From Inia geoffrensis (Eukaryota; Chordata; Mammalia; Artiodactyla; Iniidae): DNA of 64,000 bases. The stretch is taken from positions 140,357,886 to 140,421,885 of the forward strand of contig CM070902.1 in assembly GCA_036417435.1 (NCBI GenBank), read 5' to 3'. The notes beneath the pieces were generated by a model. It made no database searches, had not been told where the DNA came from, and worked only from the letters and a program-made list of their open reading frames with translations. Within the stretch, counting starts at the first letter, position 1. Every line of letters starts with the position of its first letter. Positions 59,801 to 64,000 of this stretch are shown here, in pieces. A program made the translations under genes and the position numbers.

Positions 59801-60190
59801 GACTTTTCCTCCTTCACAGCTCCCTCGCACTGGTGCAGGTGCCGTCCGTATTCTTTTGTCTCTGTTTTTTCTTTTTTTCTTTTGCCCTACCCAGGTACGT
59901 GGGGAGTTTCTTGCCTTTTGGGAGGTCTGAGGTCTTTTGCCAGCCTTCAGTAGGTGTTCTTTAAGAGTTGTTCCAAGTGTAGATGTATTTCTGGTGTTGT
60001 GGGGAGGAAGGTAATCTCCGCGTCTTACTCTTCCGCCATCTTCCCAGCACCCCCCCTCTTTTTCATTTATTTCTGATCTGATGTTTTTGATTTCTTTCCT
60101 TCTGTTAACTTTAGGTTTTTTATGTTCTTCTTTCTCTAATAGCTTTAGGTGCAAGGTTAGGTTGTTAATTCGAGATGTTTCCTGTTTCTT

Positions 60191-60405
60191 TTTTTTTTTT
60201 TTTTTTTTTTTTGCTGTAAGCGGGGCTTTCACTGTTGTGGCGCCTCCCATCGTGGAGCACAGGCTCCGGACGCGCAGACTAAGCGGCCGTGGCTCACGGG
60301 CCCAGCCGCTCCGCGGCATGTGGGATCTTCCCGGACCGGGGCACAAACCCGTGTCCCCTGCATCGGCAGGCGGACTCTCAACGACTGTGCCACCAGGGGA
60401 GCCCC
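60191..60405 (-). mobile_element. CHR-type SINE inside L1 element E
   Basis: A long poly-T (60,191-60,212), then CHR body and head ending ccaccaggggagcccc. The flanking duplication is cctgtttctt (60,181-60,190) and ttctgtttctt (60,406-60,416). Confidence 0.93.
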
Positions 60406-60900
60406 TTCTGTTTCTTAAAGTAGGATTGTATTGCTATAAACTTAGAACTGCTTTTGCTGCATCCCATAGAATTTGGGTCATCGTGTCTCCATTGTCATTT
60501 ATTTCTACGTATTTTTTAATTTCCTCTTTGATTTCTTCAGTGATCACTTGGTTATTAAGCAGTGTATTGTTTAGCCTCCATGTGTTCGTATTTTTTACAG
60601 ATCTTTTCCTGTAATTGATATCTAGTCTCATAGCGTTGTGGTCAGAAAAATTACTTGATACAATTTCAGTTTTCTTAAATTTACCAAGGCTTGATTTGTG
60701 ACCCAAGATATGATCTATCCTGGAGAATGTTCCATGAGCACTGGAGAAAAATGTGTATTCTGTTGGTTTTGGATGGAATGTCCCATAAATATTAATTAAG
60801 TCCATCTTGTTTAATGTATCATTTAAAGCTTGTGTTTCCTTATTTATTTGCATTTTGGATGATCTGTCAGTTGGTGAAAGTGGGGTGTTAAAGTCCCCTC

Positions 60901-61323
60901 CTATGAATGTGTTACTGTTGATTTCCCTTTTATGGCTGTTAGTATTTGCCTTATGTATTGAGGTGCTCCTATGTTGGGTGCGTAAATATTTACAATTGTT
61001 ATACCTTCTTCTTGGATCAATCCGTTGATCATTATGTAGTGTCCTTGTTTTTCTTTTATAATAGTCTTTATTTTAAAGTCTATTTTGTCTGATATGAGAA
61101 TTGCTACTCCAGCTTTCTTTTGCTTTCCATTTGCATGAAATATCTTTTTCCATCCCCTCACTTTCAGTCTGTATATGTCTGTAGGTCTGAAGTGGGTCTC
61201 TTGTAGACAGCAAATATATGGGTCTTGTTTTTGTATCCATTCAGCCAATCTGTGTCTTTTGGTGGGAGCATTTAGCCCATTTACATTTAAGGTAATTATC
61301 GATATGTATGTTCCTATTCTCAT
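60901..61323 (-). pseudogene. L1 element E ORF2, endonuclease fragment
   Basis: A 140-codon open frame begins at the ORF2 start ([20 protein letters not shown]) and includes QETHF. It breaks before the GDFN motif. A second piece (60,434-60,853) carries [18 protein letters not shown] and [10 protein letters not shown]. There are no RT motifs. Confidence 0.85.
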
Positions 61324-61899
61324 ATTCTTAATTATTTTGGGTTTGTTATTGTAGGTCTTTTCCTTCTCTTGTATTTCTTGCCTAGAAAAGTTCCTTTAGC
61401 AGTTGTTGTAAAGCTGGTTTTGTGGTGCTGAACTCTCTCAGCTTTTGCATGTCTGTAAAGGTTTTAATTTCTCCATCAAATCTGAATGAGATCCTTGCTG
61501 GGTAGAGTAATCTTGGTTGCAGGTTTCTCTCCTTCATCACTTTAAATATGTCCTGCCAGTCCCTTCTGGCTTGCAGAGTTTCTTCTGAAAGATCAGCTGT
61601 TAACCTTATGGGGAATCCCTTGTGTGTTATTTGTAAAATAAAGTTATTAAAATAAAAAATAACTCTTAAGAACAAAAAATTAAAAAAAAAAAGGACGGAT
61701 AGAACCCTAGGACAAATGGTAGAAGCAAAGCTTTACAGACAAAATCTCACACAGAAGCGTACACATACACACTCCCAAAAAGAGAAGGGTAAAAAATAAT
61801 AAATCTTGCTCTCAAGTCCACTACCTTAATTTGGGATGATTCGTTGCCCACTCATGTATTCCACAGGTGCAGGGTACATCCAGTTGATTGTGGAGCTTT

Positions 61900-62750
61900 A
61901 ATCCGCTGCTTCTGAGGTTGCTGGGAGAGATTTCCCTTTCTCTTCTTTGTTCTCACAGCTCCCAGGGGCTCAGCAGTGGATTTGGCCCCACCTCTGCGTG
62001 TAGGTCGAAGGAGGGCGTCTGCTCTTCGGTCAAACAGGACGGGATTAAAGGAAACGCTGATTCGCGGGCTCTGGCTCACTCAGGCCGCGGGGAGGGAGGG
62101 GCATGGAGTGCGGGGCGGGCCTGCGGCGGCAGAGGCTGGCGTGACATTGCACCAGCCTGTGGTGCGGCGTGCGTTCTTCCGGAGTAGTTGACCCTGGATC
62201 CTGGGACCCTGGCAGTGGCGGGCTGCACAGGCTCCCCGGAAGGAGGGTGTGGATAGTGACTTGTGTTCGTATACAGACTTCTTGGTGACGGCAGAAGCAG
62301 CCTTAGCGTCTCATGCCTGTCTCTGAGGTCCGTGCTTTTAGCCGCGGCTTGCGCCCGTCTCTGGAGCTCCTTTAAGCAGCGCTCTTAATCCCCTCGCGCA
62401 CCAGGAAACAAAGAGGTAAGAAAATGTCTCTTGCTTCTTCGGCAGGTCCAGACTTTTCCCCGACTCCCTTCCGGCTAGCCGTGGCGCACTAGACCCTTCA
62501 GGCTGTGTTCAAGCCGCCAACCCCAGCCCTCTCCCGGCGGTCCAATCGAAGCCCGAGCTTTAGCTCCCAGCCCCGCCCGCCCCGGTGGGTGAGCAGACAA
62601 GCCTCTCGGGCTGGTGAGTGTAGGTCGGCCCTGATCCTCTGTGCGGGAATCTCTCTGCTTTGCCCTCCGCACCCCTTTTGCTGTGCTCTTCTCCGTGGCT
62701 CTGAAGCTTTCCCCCTCCGCCACCCGCAGTCTCCGCCCGCGAAGGGGCTC
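61900..62750. promoter_or_regulatory. CpG-rich L1 5'UTR promoter region (element E)
   Basis: GC-rich 5'UTR of the second L1, homologous to 58,600-59,800 but with one copy of the 38-bp unit instead of nine. The promoter role is inferred from the L1 family. Confidence 0.5.
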
Positions 62751-63029
62751 CCTAGTGTTTGGAAACCTTTCCTCCTTTACAGCTCCCTCCCACTGGTTCA
62801 GGTACTGTGCCTATTCTTTTGGTTCTGTTTATTCTTTTTTCTTTTGCCCTACCCAGGTACGTCCGGGGTTTCTTGCCATTTGGGAGGTATGAGGTCTTCT
62901 GCCAGCGTTCAGTAGGTGTTCTGTAGGAGCTGTTCCACGTGTAGATGTATTTCTGGTGTATCTGTGGGGAGGAAGGTGATCTCCGCGTCTTACTCTTCCA
63001 CCATCTTCCCGGAAGCCTCCCCCTCAGAG

Positions 63030-63806
63030 CTCAGAAGTTACTTTTGAGAGAAAACAGATTTAAACAGTAAAATTAACGTGTTGATTCTAAAGATAGACTG
63101 TAGAAAGTGCTCTGGAGAAGAAAACGAATGTTGTGTGGCCATTTTAAATAGGGTGATAGGAAGGCCCTGAAAAGACAACATAAAGGAGGTGAAGGAATAA
63201 GGGATGTGGATGACAGTGGGAAGCGTGTTCCAGAGAGAGTGAACACATGGTACCAAATCTTTCAGGCAGATTCATGCCTGGAACATTTGAAGGATAATAA
63301 GAAAGCCAGTATTTTTGTATTGGATGAGTTAATGGGCAAATAGAAGGAAATGAGGATAAAGAGTTAATGTTGGGCTAGATCATATAAGACATTATAAGCT
63401 ATTACAGTGAATTTGATTCTTAACATTTGGGAAACTCTTGGAGGGTAAAGTGACAATCTCAGTAAAATTTTAAGTGCTTCACTCTGGTTGCTGTTTTAGG
63501 AAGAGACTGAAGGGAGGCAAGGGCTTAAATAGGAAGATCTGTTAGTGCACTAACTGATGTTGGAAATGATTCCTTGGACTAGGCTAATGGCAGTGAAGGT
63601 AGTAAGAAGTAGTTGGATCTTAATCTATTTTATTTTAGAGCTAACAGGATATGCTGATGGATTTAATGTGTTAATGTTGAGAGAATGAAGGGTATTAAGG
63701 CTGAATGGAAGGTTTTGGTTTGAGCAGCTAGATGAATGGAGTTGCTCAGGTGATAAGAGTTTAGAAGGAGCAGGTTAGGGCAGTGAGGGAAGGTCAGGAG
63801 CCCAGG
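63030..63806 (-). mobile_element. L2 LINE, second part
   Basis: It continues the L2 consensus from 52,177: 'ccattttaaatagggtgataggaaggccctg', 'cttcactctggttgctgttttaggaagagactgaagggaggcaagg', 'gctaacaggatatgctgatggattt', 'ggtttgagcagctagatgaatggagttgc'. It ends at a SINE. Confidence 0.85.
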
Positions 63807-64000
63807 TTTTTTTTGTTTGTATTTTGTTTTTGCGGTACGCGGGCCTCTCACTGTTGTGGCCTCTCCCGTTGCGGAGCACAGGCTCCGGACGCGCAAGCTC
63901 AGCGGCCATGGCTCACGGGCCCAGCCGCTCCGCGGCATGTGGGATCTTCCCGGACCGGGGCACGAACCCGTGTCCCCTTGGACATTGGCAGGCAGACTCT
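63807..64000 (-). mobile_element. CHR-type SINE, cut by window end
   Basis: A T-rich tail with G interruptions (63,807-63,830), then CHR body from gcggtacgcgggcctctcac. It contains a small insertion in the 'gtcccc..attggcagg' segment (about 63,976-63,984), and its head lies beyond 64,000. Confidence 0.93.

Larger units (their letters stand above)
52178..60055 (-). mobile_element. Full-length L1 (element D) with 2.7-kb 5'UTR
   Basis: Poly-T and the 3'UTR start at 52,178. ORF2 lies at about 52,540-56,370, ORF1 at about 56,430-57,323, and the 5'UTR at 57,324-60,055. The 5' terminus (complement of gggaagatggcggaagagtaag) matches the 5' end of the second element at 63,003. The 5'UTR contains a purine tract, a ~286-bp tandem duplication and a 38-bp GC-rich tandem array. 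Both ORFs carry frameshifts, so the element is not autonomous. Confidence 0.92.
60056..63028 (-). mobile_element. Second L1 (element E), 5'UTR plus ORF2 N-terminal part
   Basis: The 5' end at about 63,003-63,028 (complement of gggaagatggtggaagagtaag) starts a 5'UTR reaching 61,636. It joins directly to the C-terminal third of ORF1 (61,382-61,636), a deletion of about 1.7 kb compared with element D. The endonuclease part of ORF2 (60,901-61,323; 60,434-60,853) follows and stops at 60,056, near ORF2 codon 350. The rest of ORF2 and the 3'UTR are missing. It abuts the 5' end of element D head to tail. A SINE lies in it. Confidence 0.9.

Overview
The window is intronic/intergenic nuclear DNA of a placental mammal. 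It is almost certainly a cetacean or a close cetartiodactyl. The main clue is at least nine copies of tRNA-derived CHR-type SINEs whose 5' head reads GGGCTTCCCTGGTGG(C/T)GCAGTGG. Cetartiodactyl-type L1 3' ends (TACATCTTTATTGGAGTATA on the reverse strand) and old mammalian L2, MIR, L1M, hAT and ERVL/MaLR-like relics agree with this. I see no bacterial, viral or organellar gene, operon, CRISPR array or RNA gene.

Layout. 1-5.9 kb: an old L1M fragment, an L2 3' end, AT-rich unassigned DNA with a diverged direct duplication, and one SINE. 5.9-12.5 kb: a nearly full-length reverse-strand L1 with a second L1 nested in it and an apparent 3' transduction, splitting an L2. 12.5-24 kb: L2, L1M, hAT and CHR SINE relics with unassigned DNA between them. 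24.4-28 kb: an ERV solo LTR abutting an L1 fragment. 28,965-29,073: one convincing protein-coding internal exon, the only sign of a functional host gene. 29.6-36.7 kb: degenerate L1M, a SINE and a MIR. 36.7-41 kb: a SINE, a MIR and a 5'-truncated L1. 41-52 kb: L1M relics, an RPL31 processed pseudogene, a second ERV LTR carrying a two-SINE insertion, an ERVL-like LTR inside an L1M, and an L2. 52.2-63.0 kb: a composite of two same-orientation L1s with two 5'UTRs, flanked by one target-site duplication (TSD) inside an L2. 63.0-64.0 kb: the rest of that L2 and a SINE cut by the window end.

The single exon implies that the window lies inside a plus-strand gene with very long introns. I do not recognise the protein. 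Everything else is layered retrotransposon insertion, and the nesting gives a relative order: L2/MIR/L1M oldest, then MaLR-like and hAT, then ERV LTRs and L1s, then CHR SINEs.

No new defence or enzymatic system was found. The most interesting observations are structural: a 38-bp GC-rich palindromic tandem array (nine copies) in one L1 5'UTR, the double-promoter L1 composite, an L1 3' transduction, a two-SINE unit bracketed by a single TSD, and an old unexplained ~245-bp direct duplication. All boundaries were read by eye and are approximate (usually within 5-30 bp) unless a TSD fixes them.
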